A stretch of DNA of 64,000 nt from Gammaproteobacteria bacterium (GCA_029882215.1 JAOULC010000001.1:124001-188000); one strand, 5' to 3'; shown: positions 1 through 11,637, counted from the first letter of the stretch. Notes: generated by a model not told the origin, from the sequence alone. Translations and numbers: made by a program.

Positions 1-483
1 AACGCGTGCTGTAATGTCTTCTGAACTGCCGTTACCCTGTTCCAGATTAAATCTTTCTTGTGCATGTAGAGGCGTGAGGTTTTCAAAAGCGACTTTGTAT
101 TTAGCGTTTTCTGGCGGCTCATAGTTGATGGTATCAACTTTAAGCATCGCAAAATAACGCTCGCCTTCTTTCGGCGGTCGAATCTTACCGGAAAGCGTGT
201 CGCCGGTTCTTAAGCTAAAGCGGCGAATCTGACTTGGAGAAACATAGATATCATCAGGCCCTGCAAGATAAGAGCAGTCTGCAGAGCGCAGGAAGCCAAA
301 GCCATCCTGCAGGATTTCCAGAACCCCGTCTCCAAAAATATCCTCTCCGCTTTTTGCATGCGCTTTGAGTATTGCAAAAATAATGTCTTGTTTACGTGAA
401 CGAGCGAGATTTTCAAGCCCCATGCCTTGCGCAACATCAATAAGTTCAGAAGGCGATTTTTGTTTTAATTCGGTTAGATTCAT
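1..483 (-). CDS. rho: Transcription termination factor Rho, N-terminal part (truncated by window edge)
   Basis: Reverse-strand translation from ATG at 483: [111 protein letters not shown], the Rho N-terminal and cold-shock RNA-binding domains; next to trxA as expected. Confidence 0.95.
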   Translation of the reverse strand, partial: MNLTELKQKSPSELIDVAQGMGLENLARSRKQDIIFAILKAHAKSGEDIFGDGVLEILQDGFGFLRSADCSYLAGPDDIYVSPSQIRRFSLRTGDTLSGKIRPPKEGERYFAMLKVDTINYEPPENAKYKVAFENLTPLHAQERFNLEQGNGSSEDITARV

Positions 484-674
484 ATTTAAAGGAATATCCA
501 GGATGGGTTTATATGATATTTTGAAAGGTCAGCCTTGAATAAAACTGATTTTTTTAAAATTTATTTATCGCGTACTTTCTATTCGATTATTATTTTCTGT
601 TTGAGAGAACGACGAAATGAATGACGCAGAAATGTAACTAATATCGTAAATGCAAAGACTAGCATGCTTTGTTT

Positions 675-700
675 ATGCCGTCCAGCTCTGGACGGCATAA
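675..700 (-). terminator. Intrinsic terminator downstream of trxA
   Basis: 10-bp perfect inverted repeat ATGCCGTCCA-GCTC-TGGACGGCAT immediately after the trxA stop on the minus strand. Confidence 0.65.
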
Positions 701-709
701 AAGACAGAA

Positions 710-1036
710 TTAAAGATTACTGTCAATGAAAGCCGTTAGCTGTGACTTTGACAATGCACCAACTTTAGTGGCTTCAACATCACCACCTTTGAACATCATC
801 AGCGTTGGAATGCCACGTATACCGTACTTAGGCGGCGTACCAGGGTTGTCATCTATGTTTAACTTTGCGATTTTGAGTTTACCTTCATAGCCTGCACTGA
901 TTTCATCCAGAATAGGTGCAATCATTTTGCATGGGCCACACCACTCAGCCCAGTAATCTACCAATACTGGTAAATCTGACTTTAGTACTTCTTCCTCAAA
1001 ACTATCATCTGTCACATAGACAATTTGATCGCTCAC
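710..1036 (-). CDS. trxA: Thioredoxin 1
   Basis: [13 protein letters not shown] active site; full-length 108 aa; rho neighbour. Confidence 0.97.
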   Translation of the reverse strand: MSDQIVYVTDDSFEEEVLKSDLPVLVDYWAEWCGPCKMIAPILDEISAGYEGKLKIAKLNIDDNPGTPPKYGIRGIPTLMMFKGGDVEATKVGALSKSQLTAFIDSNL

Positions 1037-1242
1037 AGTGTAAAACCTCCGGTTTTTAAAAATAATCGTCGATGCTGCCGAAACTTTTATTAATTGGATT
1101 AATGTCAGATTGGGAGTTCAGGACGACGGATTTAATGTCATAGATTGTTAATTGTATACGATTTGTTCATTAATGCGAACTTAACGCTTACAATAGCGCC
1201 TTTTATTTATTAAATCTACAGCAGTAAAGTATTTTTTACGCT

Positions 1243-2682
1243 ATGCTACGCGCCATGAATGAAAACACACACTTATCAGCAGTACCCTACAGCCAGTTTA
1301 ACTTACCGGAAAGCCTTATACGTGGCCTCGATGAAGCAGGTTTTGAATACTGCACACCGATCCAGGCAGAAACTTTACCGATTACATTAATGGGAAAAGA
1401 CATTGCCGGAGAAGCCCAGACTGGTACCGGTAAAACGGCCGCATTTTTAGTCGCTTTATTTAATCAGCTTTTGACCCGCCCTGTTTCTGATGATCATAAA
1501 AAGAATCAGATTCGTGCATTTGTCATTGCCCCTACCCGTGAACTAGCCATCCAAATCCACAAAGATGCTAAATTACTCGGTCAGTACACCGGCTTGAAAC
1601 TGGGGCTGGCATATGGTGGCACCGATTATCAAAAGCAGCACGACCAGCTTGAGGCCGGCGTTGATGTCCTTATCGGCACACCTGGCCGTATTATCGACTT
1701 TTTCAAACAAGGTATTTTTAAACTCAATGCCGTTGAAGTGGTGGTAATGGATGAAGCTGACCGCATGTTTGACCTTGGTTTTATTGATGACATCCGCTAT
1801 TTATTGAATGCCTGCCCCAAACCCACTGAACGTTTGAGCATGCTATTCTCAGCAACGCTGTCTCTGCGCATCAGTGAGTTAGCCTATGTTCACATGAATG
1901 AGCCTCAAAGCATTAAAATTGAATCGGAGACACGTACTGCCGATAACATTGATCAGGTTGTTTATTACCCTGCCAATGATGAGAAAATCCCTCTATTGCT
2001 GGGCCTGATTCAGCGCGATGAACCGGTACGCTCTATTGTCTTCATCAACACAAAACGGGTTGCCGATAAAATTTATGCTTTTCTTATTGGTAACAATATA
2101 TCAGCCGCTATCCTATCCGGCGATGTACCGCAGAAAAAACGCGAATCTTTATTAAAGAAATTTCAGGATGGTGAAGCGGCTGTTCTGGTTGCAACCGATG
2201 TGGCAGCACGAGGCTTACATATTCCTGCGGTTAGTCATGTATTTAACTTTGACCTGCCACAAACATCAGAAGACTATGTCCACCGCATTGGTCGTACGGG
2301 TCGGGCTGGCGCCAGTGGTCATGCCGTCAGTTTTGCCTGTGAAGACTACGCTCATTACTTACCGGATATCGAAAGCTACATTGGTCATACCATTAATAAT
2401 GAATCAGTCACCACTGACTTGTTAGTTAAACCAAAACCTGCGGCTAAAATTGACCGTCCTTCTACGGCGAAGCCTGCCAATAAGAAGGAATATGGTGCCA
2501 AACCGGACAGACAGAAAAAACCTGCTGAAAATAAAAAGCCGGCGTCTAAAAAACCTGTCAATAAAGTGGCTGCTATCAAATCTGCTGCGACAACCAGCAC
2601 CGTAGAGCCTGTAGCAAAAACATATAAACCAGCCCGCCAGGAAAATATCTTTATGCGTGTGGTGCGCTACATCTTTTCCTGA
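1243..2682 (+). CDS. rhlB: DEAD-box ATP-dependent RNA helicase, RhlB-like
   Basis: AQTGTGKTAAF, PTRELA, DEADRMFDLGF, SAT, HRIGRTGRAG motifs; Lys/Pro/Ala-rich C-terminal tail; divergent from trxA-rho as in classical rhlB-trxA-rho synteny. Start may be ATG 1255. Confidence 0.88.
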   Translation: MLRAMNENTHLSAVPYSQFNLPESLIRGLDEAGFEYCTPIQAETLPITLMGKDIAGEAQTGTGKTAAFLVALFNQLLTRPVSDDHKKNQIRAFVIAPTRELAIQIHKDAKLLGQYTGLKLGLAYGGTDYQKQHDQLEAGVDVLIGTPGRIIDFFKQGIFKLNAVEVVVMDEADRMFDLGFIDDIRYLLNACPKPTERLSMLFSATLSLRISELAYVHMNEPQSIKIESETRTADNIDQVVYYPANDEKIPLLLGLIQRDEPVRSIVFINTKRVADKIYAFLIGNNISAAILSGDVPQKKRESLLKKFQDGEAAVLVATDVAARGLHIPAVSHVFNFDLPQTSEDYVHRIGRTGRAGASGHAVSFACEDYAHYLPDIESYIGHTINNESVTTDLLVKPKPAAKIDRPSTAKPANKKEYGAKPDRQKKPAENKKPASKKPVNKVAAIKSAATTSTVEPVAKTYKPARQENIFMRVVRYIFS

Positions 2683-2848
2683 TACGGACACAGTCAGCTT
2701 CCAGAAGAGCTTTTTGGAAGCTGATTTAACTTCAATTGTCATCGATCTGTAAAAAAAGACACCCAACCAACCATTCAGCCTTAAATCTCTGGCTTTCCAG
2801 CCTTATTTAGCTAAATTATTTGTTAATCCATAGATTTAGGGCATCGTT

Positions 2849-3046
2849 ATGACTCAAGTTACCGCACAGCAGTTCACCGAAGGCAATCGTGTAAGAATAT
2901 TATCAAGCGGACAGGTAGTGACCATTCAAAAAATCAGCGGCCATGGTGCTGCCATCGTCGAATATGACTTTGGTTATCGCAGTGTCTTAATGCTAAATGA
3001 ACTGGCTTCTGAAAACAGCGCACAAGAAAACCGACACGTCGCTTAA
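2849..3046 (+). CDS. Small conserved hypothetical protein, SH3/KOW-like fold guess; paralogue of 3929..4126
   Basis: 65 aa ORF; aligns with 3929..4126 product (EGNRVRILSSGQVVTIQKISGHGAAIVEYDFGYRSVLMLNEL vs VGEKARVKSTDIEVTISQISEHGFAVVRFECGYERMLLINQL). Confidence 0.7.
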   Translation: MTQVTAQQFTEGNRVRILSSGQVVTIQKISGHGAAIVEYDFGYRSVLMLNELASENSAQENRHVA

Positions 3047-3047
3047 T

Positions 3048-3073
3048 AAAAACGGGGCCAGTGCCCCGTTTTA
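3048..3073 (+). terminator. Intrinsic terminator
   Basis: AACGGGGC-CAGT-GCCCCGTT stem followed by TTTT, right after ORF 2849..3046. Confidence 0.75.
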
Positions 3074-3105
3074 TCACGAACACTAAAGCACTCTTCCCAG
3101 CATTA

Positions 3106-3675
3106 TTAGCTATTGCCTTTTTCGTTAAAGCCTATAAATGATGCCACGCCTGCCACAATTAGCCCCAGCAGAACACAAACAGGGCCTATCCCGGTTTGTA
3201 ATAACGCTTCAGCCCATGCAAACTCAAACACCACCGATAAATACAACATCCCCGAATGCATAATAGTGCCGACTATAAATAGCCAGCTGATCAGTTGCTT
3301 TAACCAAACCGCAACCGTCAGCATACTAATAACCAGACCAACAACAATATTTAATAAAGCTTCAAGATTACCGTGAGCATGAGGCCCACCCTTGATTGTA
3401 TCGATGGGTAACTCTGTATTCATCAGCTGGTTCAGGCTTAAAATACCGGCTGTATTCGCCTTTGCTATCTGTTCTGCGCTTAAAGGTTCAAGACCCTCTT
3501 CAAACTCATTCACTTTCAGCGCCTGTAGACGACCGACAGATTGTTGCTTCTCTACCATCGCCGTACCAAAATCCGCATACATATTCAGCATTAAAGGCCC
3601 AAGAGCCGCGGTGAAAACCAGGTATAAAAAGCCAAAAACAATGTTTTTCTTTCCGATCATGCCGATATTCTCCAT
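3106..3675 (-). CDS. Hypothetical multi-pass membrane protein
   Basis: 189 aa with several hydrophobic segments; opposite-strand ORFs lack protein-like composition. Confidence 0.65.
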   Translation of the reverse strand: MENIGMIGKKNIVFGFLYLVFTAALGPLMLNMYADFGTAMVEKQQSVGRLQALKVNEFEEGLEPLSAEQIAKANTAGILSLNQLMNTELPIDTIKGGPHAHGNLEALLNIVVGLVISMLTVAVWLKQLISWLFIVGTIMHSGMLYLSVVFEFAWAEALLQTGIGPVCVLLGLIVAGVASFIGFNEKGNS

Positions 3676-3928
3676 GCATTAGTGACTAAAATTAGCCATC
3701 AAATCAAAATAGCATAAATAACTCAGCACTCAAAATTCAGCTCAACTTTTATTCATATAATCAATACCTTACCTGATGAGCCCAATAAACAGCGACAGCA
3801 GATCAAGACAGCAAAACCAATAAATACTAGTTAAAACAACAAGATAGTTGACCTTCGTGAGAAACTAATGTAAGTTTAGCCCGTAACATTAAATTGTTCG
3901 CAAAAACAAATACCAAAGGGGATTCAAA

Positions 3929-4126
3929 ATGGCGCAGTCTGATTACAAAGTGGGCGAAAAAGCCCGTGTAAAGAGTACTGATATAGAAGTCACTATCAGC
4001 CAGATTAGTGAACATGGATTTGCCGTCGTTCGATTTGAATGTGGTTATGAACGTATGTTACTCATTAATCAACTAAAGCCCTACTTCTATAAGCCCGCAG
4101 CCGTGCGCGCTATTCAGGCTGCCTGA
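3929..4126 (+). CDS. Small conserved hypothetical protein, paralogue of 2849..3046
   Basis: 65 aa; similarity to the 2849..3046 product across the core. Confidence 0.7.
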   Translation: MAQSDYKVGEKARVKSTDIEVTISQISEHGFAVVRFECGYERMLLINQLKPYFYKPAAVRAIQAA

Positions 4127-4269
4127 TCTTCCCTATATAACGTATCTGGGGATAAACTCGGGATACCCTGTTTTATAATGATTAGGTTAATCCTGCCTGA
4201 TGGTCAGCACCGGATATCACTATCGAAGTGCTATGTTTATTATCAGGTCTTTTGATAGGTGAAAAAGTC

Positions 4270-4545
4270 ATGAGCAAGCCTACTGATGAAGAACTAAAGA
4301 CCGCTTTGCGCAAAGCCATAAACATGAAAGAAAATGATCAGGACCCTGACTTTTTAGCCAAGAGCCTGCTCAATCATCATTACCGTCTGAACTATCTTCT
4401 GGATCTTTTATTCGCTGCTGATCGCTACCTGAACCACGGTATGGCAGACAATGAACACCGGACCCTTCTTATGCTGCTTGAAAAAGCAAAATCCGCTGAA
4501 GAGCAGGTAGCAAAGATAGAACACTATAATTTCGGTCTTGAATAA
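4270..4545 (+). CDS. Hypothetical protein
   Basis: ATG at 4270 in the 4228..4545 ORF: MSKPTDEELKTALRKAINMKENDQDPDFLAKSLLNHHYRLNYLLDLLFAADRYLNHGM. Confidence 0.6.
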   Translation: MSKPTDEELKTALRKAINMKENDQDPDFLAKSLLNHHYRLNYLLDLLFAADRYLNHGMADNEHRTLLMLLEKAKSAEEQVAKIEHYNFGLE

Positions 4546-4576
4546 AATCAGATATTTTTAAATAAGCGCGTTTGGG

Positions 4577-4951
4577 CTAATTCTTCCGCCGGTCCTTGCC
4601 TGTACGCGGTTTAAGTACCACTGTATTGACCGCAAAATCATCAATCGCTTTATGGTAGGCATCACGCCGCTCGTCCTCCCTGCGTTCTTCATGATGCTGA
4701 AAACGGCAATTACATGTTTGTGCGCTGCAGTCTGGAAGAGGAAAAACAGGCACTTCTGCAGACAAAATACGCTGGCCATCCAGTGCCTTGACCGCATCAC
4801 AGGCATCATCTGAAAAATGAACAGTAACGCAGTGATACTTGCTGCGCACAGCTTTCTCTGCCGGTAATTTTTTCTTATTCGATTTTTTTGGCCGAAACAA
4901 AAAAAACCAGACGACTACCAGTAAAAGCAATACAGCAACAACATAACCCAT
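4577..4951 (-). CDS. Membrane-anchored hypothetical protein with C-terminal Cys/His cluster
   Basis: N-terminal TM helix (MGYVVAVLLLLVVVWFFLF), C-terminal DCSAQTCNCRFQHHEERREDERRD. Confidence 0.6.
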   Translation of the reverse strand: MGYVVAVLLLLVVVWFFLFRPKKSNKKKLPAEKAVRSKYHCVTVHFSDDACDAVKALDGQRILSAEVPVFPLPDCSAQTCNCRFQHHEERREDERRDAYHKAIDDFAVNTVVLKPRTGKDRRKN

Positions 4952-5032
4952 TAAACACCCCCAAATTTTTTTTTATAAACTATAACAGCTGTTATAAAAG
5001 AGACAATAAAATTACTATTAAATTTATTTACT

Positions 5033-5732
5033 ATGAAAAAAAACCTGACACATTTCATGAATAGTGCCTGTTCACCGCTTATATTAGTGATTCTATTTAT
5101 TCTTAGCGGACAAGCTGCATATAGCTACACAGAAGAAGATGAACGATGGTTAAACGCTGACAATAAGTCGGACGCCTCACAAGTAAATGAAGGAACACTT
5201 GAATTTATTCTTCTGCCACAATACAAACAAATTTTCCATTCCAACAATACCGTTACTATCAGGGTAAACAGCCTTGAGACTGGCTGGGTTGATTTACAAC
5301 AATGCTATTATCACCTGGATAAAATAGACAAGATTGAAATAGCTTACAAATATCAGTCAATGAAAGAACTGATAATCATATCAAAGAGAAACATTGAATC
5401 AGTCACTGTGTCCGGTTAGAACCTACAGCTAAGAAACATCAGTGAAAATGCTAGCTTATGTGTGAGCTCTGAAATCCGGGTGCTTTATAAGAATAATGAC
5501 TTATCTTATGGTCTGATCAATGGCCCCTACTACCGTCGATTTCTTGATGGGATTTATCCACGCCACATAAGTTTAGTTATCAGCTATCCTGAAAACTTAT
5601 TTTTAATAAAAGAAGTTATGCCTAAACAACAGAGGGGTTTAACATAAACAGACAAACGAACTGCTGATAGACACTTATGTTGAAGGTATTCTCAATACAG
5701 AAATAGTATATACATTAAACAAAAATGATTAA
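5033..5732 (+). pseudogene. Disrupted hypothetical secreted/membrane protein gene
   Basis: ORFs 5033..5419 and 5462..5647 are in the same frame, separated by one TAG (5417-5419) followed by uninterrupted coding-like sequence; a frameshift near 5640 leads into HKQTNELLIDTYVEGILNTEIVYTLNKND* ending at 5732. Confidence 0.6.
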
Positions 5733-5756
5733 AAAATCATCTACCAACACTCAAAA

Positions 5757-7601
5757 CTAAGAGATATAGTCGACCAGCTCACTTTCAGTCAGTGGCTTTG
5801 AGAAATAAAACCCCTGAAAAACATCACAATTACATTCCTTTAAAAATTCAAACTGCTCTGCCGTCTCTACACCTTCAGCCACAACAGAGAGATTAAATTC
5901 TCTGGCTAAATTAAGAATACTACCTACCATAACCCGGTCACTGGCTGTACTGTTTATCTCAGAAACAAAGGAGCGGTCTATTTTAATTTCATCAACAGGT
6001 AACAATTTTAAATAGCTAAGCGAACTATAACCTGTACCAAAATCGTCCATTGAAAGGCGAATACCCAGTGCTTTAATTTGTTCCATAAGACCGATTACTT
6101 TATCTACATCCGCCGCCACAATGCTTTCAGTAACTTCAAAAACAATTTTCTCTCGCATTTTCGGGCTCAGATACTCTTCACACAATAAACGCACATCATC
6201 AACAAAATCGTGATAAAAAAATTGCCGAATACTCACATTGATTGAAAACTGATTAATATTGACTCCCTGCTGCTCCCAAACACTGAGTGTACGAAATGCA
6301 TTTTCCATAATATAGCGACCAAGCTCTATTATAAATCCGGTATGCTCAGCAATCGGTATAAAAACATCAGGAAAGATATCACCCAGCCTTTCATTTTTCC
6401 AGCGTACCAATACCTCCACACCCACCAAATGATTGTTCTTGTTCACCTGTGGCTGATAGAGTAAATAAATCTCATTCATATCCAGTGAGAAATGTAACAT
6501 CCGTTCAATTTCAAGTTTTAACTCAACTCGTTGTGCCATGTCCTCATCAAATATCAGCACACCATTACGGCCATTTGCTTTGGCCTCATACATAGCAATA
6601 TCAGCTTCTTTAATCAATCGATTAGCGTCATTTGCCTGATCAACAACTAAACTTACCCCAATACTTGCACTGATATACAGGTGTTGCAAATCCACAACAT
6701 AACTGTCTTTCAAACTCAATAAAATCCGGTTAGCTAATCGCTCCGCCACCTCGGCTGGCTCATCTTTTGTTGTGTACTCCGGTCCTGCAATAACAAACTC
6801 ATCACCGCCAAGCCTTGCCAGTAAGGCACCATCAAACAGGTTGTCCTGAATTCTGTCTGCAACCTTTTGCAGTAAGGAATCACCTACTTCATGCCCTAAT
6901 GAGTCATTAATGGTTTTGAAATGATCAAGATCGATTAATAACAAAAAGGAATAGGTTTTATACTCATGCAGGGTCAGCATTAATTTTTGTAAATAATTGA
7001 TAAAATAATGCCGATTTTTTAAACCCGTTAGAAAGTCGTGATTTGCCTGAAAGTTTGTCTGCATTAACAATTTATGACTGCTATTTGCAGAGTAGATCAG
7101 GACCCAGGTCAGTGTAGCGGAAAATGCGGACAACACATAACCGTACCACTCATCAAGAAACAGGAAATAAATCACCAAGGGCAGCATCAGCATGATAATG
7201 CTTGGTATAAAAAGTTTTTTATCAGGCACAAGCAGCGTTGAGGCAACAACGGCGGCACCGATTTCTGTAAATATTGCAATATAGTGAAGGTTATATTGTT
7301 TTTCAAAAATAAACAGTACGAATATAACCAGCCAGAGAAAGAAAGTTATATAATAAAAAAGACTGAGCCTCTGGTACCAGGCTTCTAAACGAGGCCCGCT
7401 AAGTTCATCATCCCGGTATTCTTTATAAACACGACTTCCCCAGATTGAAGTAACAACAATAACACCATACCAGCCAACTGCACGAAGCGGGATTCCATGC
7501 ATCCAGCTAAGAAACACATATGCAAAGCCCGGTACCAGGGACAAAATCATCATCACAGGCATTTGCTTATGCAAATATGAGTGAAAATAATTATTATTCA
7601 T
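5757..7601 (-). CDS. GGDEF/EAL bifunctional c-di-GMP signalling protein with N-terminal membrane domain
   Basis: LARLGGDEFVIAG; EAL-domain motifs EVL, SINVS, FEVTES, DDFGTGYSS, IKIDRSF, VAEGVE, FQGF; N-terminal hydrophobic helices. Confidence 0.93.
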   Translation of the reverse strand: MNNNYFHSYLHKQMPVMMILSLVPGFAYVFLSWMHGIPLRAVGWYGVIVVTSIWGSRVYKEYRDDELSGPRLEAWYQRLSLFYYITFFLWLVIFVLFIFEKQYNLHYIAIFTEIGAAVVASTLLVPDKKLFIPSIIMLMLPLVIYFLFLDEWYGYVLSAFSATLTWVLIYSANSSHKLLMQTNFQANHDFLTGLKNRHYFINYLQKLMLTLHEYKTYSFLLLIDLDHFKTINDSLGHEVGDSLLQKVADRIQDNLFDGALLARLGGDEFVIAGPEYTTKDEPAEVAERLANRILLSLKDSYVVDLQHLYISASIGVSLVVDQANDANRLIKEADIAMYEAKANGRNGVLIFDEDMAQRVELKLEIERMLHFSLDMNEIYLLYQPQVNKNNHLVGVEVLVRWKNERLGDIFPDVFIPIAEHTGFIIELGRYIMENAFRTLSVWEQQGVNINQFSINVSIRQFFYHDFVDDVRLLCEEYLSPKMREKIVFEVTESIVAADVDKVIGLMEQIKALGIRLSMDDFGTGYSSLSYLKLLPVDEIKIDRSFVSEINSTASDRVMVGSILNLAREFNLSVVAEGVETAEQFEFLKECNCDVFQGFYFSKPLTESELVDYIS

Positions 7602-7905
7602 ATATTTTTACTCACGAAGGCCAGACCAGTTTACAAATAACAAGACCATATTCAAGAGTTTCCATTCTTTAATTCATAAGCGCCGAATACAGACATGTGA
7701 CTTATATCTTGAACTGTTTATAACTTTTATTTTTTATTAAAGCAGTATCTTCTCATAGCCGCTATCGTTTCACCAATACAATCACTGCTGGCTTCAAATT
7801 ATATTTATGTTGATTAACTTATACTAATATTCAACCTGTAACACAGATTAATTTGTTTGTTTAGATTACCACTAAAGTGAACAATAATAGCTTGCGGGTG
7901 TAATA

Positions 7906-8307
7906 ACGAATACTATATCAGCTATTTTTATATTGACTTTAACCGGCATAAGCACTGCCTTTTTCACTAACACCGACTGCAGCCGGACAACTCAAGCTCA
8001 TAGCGATAAGAAAAAAAACACAGTTCATTACAACATATCCTGTGACTGCTGCAAAAATATGGACAGGCCATTTCGCGCAACCTGACCGGTAACATCCAGC
8101 CTGTTGCAAAGTCATTCATTAACACTCAAAAAGACGGTTTAAAGATGAGTGTACATCATGCCATGCAGCTACTATCAGCTATTGTGTTATTGCAAGTCAT
8201 GTGCCAACATGATGACACAAACCACTGTTAAAAGAGACCTCAGATATTACCGGTTTGTCTGTACCGGCTATGCCTGTTGGCGCACCGGAATGAAAAGAGG
8301 TGATTGA
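7906..8307 (+). pseudogene. Decayed DUF411-family metal-binding protein gene
   Basis: Frame-broken translations in order: signal-like AIFILTLTGISTAFF, NTVHYNISCDCCKNM, SCHAATISYCVIASHVPT, DITGLSVPAMPVGAP(G)MKRGD, matching the DUF411 motif order (VYxSPxCGCC..., SCHTAxxxGYVIEGHVPA, GLxVPGMPxGSPGM). Confidence 0.75.
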
Positions 8308-8427
8308 ACCGGATTTTCACTTTTATAAAAATTATTAATAGCACTTTACAACAGTTTTAATTTTTTGAACTCTTGTGACGCTCCTTCTGCACCCAGACAA
8401 CTAACATGAACATAAATATTACCCTGC

Positions 8428-8460
8428 AAAAAAAAAGCCCGCTAAGCGGGCTTTTTTTTC
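8428..8460. terminator. Bidirectional intrinsic terminator downstream of thiC
   Basis: AAAAAAAAAGCCCGC-TAA-GCGGGCTTTTTTTT. Confidence 0.9.
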
Positions 8461-8465
8461 AAGCT

Positions 8466-10367
<1,902 letters not shown>

Positions 10368-10409
10368 TTAGTTTTACGTGGTGGTGAGCCGAAAGGAGGA
10401 AGTGGCCAC

Positions 10410-10530
10410 CGAAGCTTCCCTTCACCAGACAATCGCAAGGAATGGCTGGATTCGGTTCTAAGAGTATTTCTCAGCACGGTTTACTATCTACATAGATCGC
10501 CGGCACCCCTAGCCTCAAATAAGGGGTTGA
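10410..10530 (-). ncRNA. TPP (THI-box) riboswitch upstream of thiC
   Basis: Minus strand: AGGGGTGCCGGCGATC...GTGCTGAGAAATACTCTTAGAACCGAATCCAGCC...GTCTGGTGAAGGGAAGCTTC, with conserved CTGAGA, ACCC/GAACC and GGGAAGC elements. Confidence 0.88.
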
Positions 10531-10652
10531 TTGTACCGTTTTTAGGCCAGAAACACACCCTATAGCGGTATAAGTTTTACAACTACCCTCATTTTCAATC
10601 TCTGTTGTACAATGCTTTAATAATAAAAACTAGCTGAACTGGAAGACGCCTT

Positions 10653-11306
10653 ATGAACTATGAACAAGCCCGTTTTAATATGGTAGAGCAACAGGTTCGC
10701 CCCTGGGAAGTACTCGATTCAGGTGTTCTAAGCGTGATGTCGCAAGTGCCACGGGAAAATTTTGTACCCGCCGCCTATAAAAACTCGGCTTACTGTGATT
10801 ATGCAGTCCCCATTGGGCACCACCAGGAAATGCTTAAACCGGTTTTAGTTGGTCGTCTACTGCAGTCATTAAACCTCAAAGACGATGAAATCGTGCTTGA
10901 AGTAGGTACTGGCACTGGCTATCTGACGGCTTGTCTGGCTAAACTGGGTTCATATGTTTATAGCGTCGACATCATTCCTGCTTTTCTTGCTCTGGCGCAA
11001 AAAAACCTCACTTCTCTAGGAATCGATAACGTCACGCTAAAAACAGGCGATGCCTCTAAAGGCTGGGCCGACAGAGCGTTATATGATGTGATTGTGATTA
11101 CCGGTTCTATGCCTGACGTCCCGGCCTGTTATAAAAACTCACTGGAAATCGGTGGTCGTTTATTCGTCGTTACAGGCACCTCACCGGTCATGCATGCCAG
11201 ACTCATTACCCGCGTTGCGGAAAATGACTGGTCAGAGGTCAATATACTTGAAACGGACTTACCACCACTGGAAAACACCCGGCCGAAAGAACAGTTTCAC
11301 TTCTAA
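10653..11306 (+). CDS. pcm: Protein-L-isoaspartate O-methyltransferase family protein
   Basis: MVEQQVRPWEVLD, VLEVGTGTGYLTACLA methyltransferase motif I, YDVIVITGS. Confidence 0.85.
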   Translation: MNYEQARFNMVEQQVRPWEVLDSGVLSVMSQVPRENFVPAAYKNSAYCDYAVPIGHHQEMLKPVLVGRLLQSLNLKDDEIVLEVGTGTGYLTACLAKLGSYVYSVDIIPAFLALAQKNLTSLGIDNVTLKTGDASKGWADRALYDVIVITGSMPDVPACYKNSLEIGGRLFVVTGTSPVMHARLITRVAENDWSEVNILETDLPPLENTRPKEQFHF

Positions 11307-11316
11307 CAGAGCCCAT

Positions 11317-11637
11317 ATGCGACACATGACAGCCGCTCAGCTCAGGGATTACCTTGAGCTTGCAACCCCCCCGCCTCTTTTACTCGATGTCAGAGAGAAC
11401 TGGGAATATGAGATTTGCTGCCTCGATAACAGCCTGTTAATACCAATGGGGCAAATTCCTACTAAACTTGAGCTATTAAATCCTGAGCAGGAAATTGTCG
11501 TCATTTGTCATCACGGCATTCGCAGTGCCAATGTCTGCCATTATCTCGAGCATCAGGGTTTTGATAATATGATCAACCTGTCAGGCGGGGTTGATGCCTG
11601 GGCAAGACAGGTTGATATCAACATGGCTGTTTACTAA
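11317..11637 (+). CDS. Rhodanese-like domain protein
   Basis: LLDVRENWEYE; active-site loop VVICHHGIRSANV; ATG at 11317 just after pcm stop. Confidence 0.88.
   Translation: MRHMTAAQLRDYLELATPPPLLLDVRENWEYEICCLDNSLLIPMGQIPTKLELLNPEQEIVVICHHGIRSANVCHYLEHQGFDNMINLSGGVDAWARQVDINMAVY

Noticed and set aside
2168-2766. Alternative ORFs (2168..2425, 2385..2600, 2422..2766) over the rhlB C-terminus
   Set aside because: Products of the low-complexity Lys/Pro/Ala tail read in other frames or on the opposite strand.
3113-3682. Plus-strand ORFs 3113..3376, 3392..3682, 3396..3614 opposite the membrane protein gene
   Set aside because: Minus-strand ORF is longer with TM-like segments; plus-strand products are Ser/Pro/Thr-rich shadow translations.
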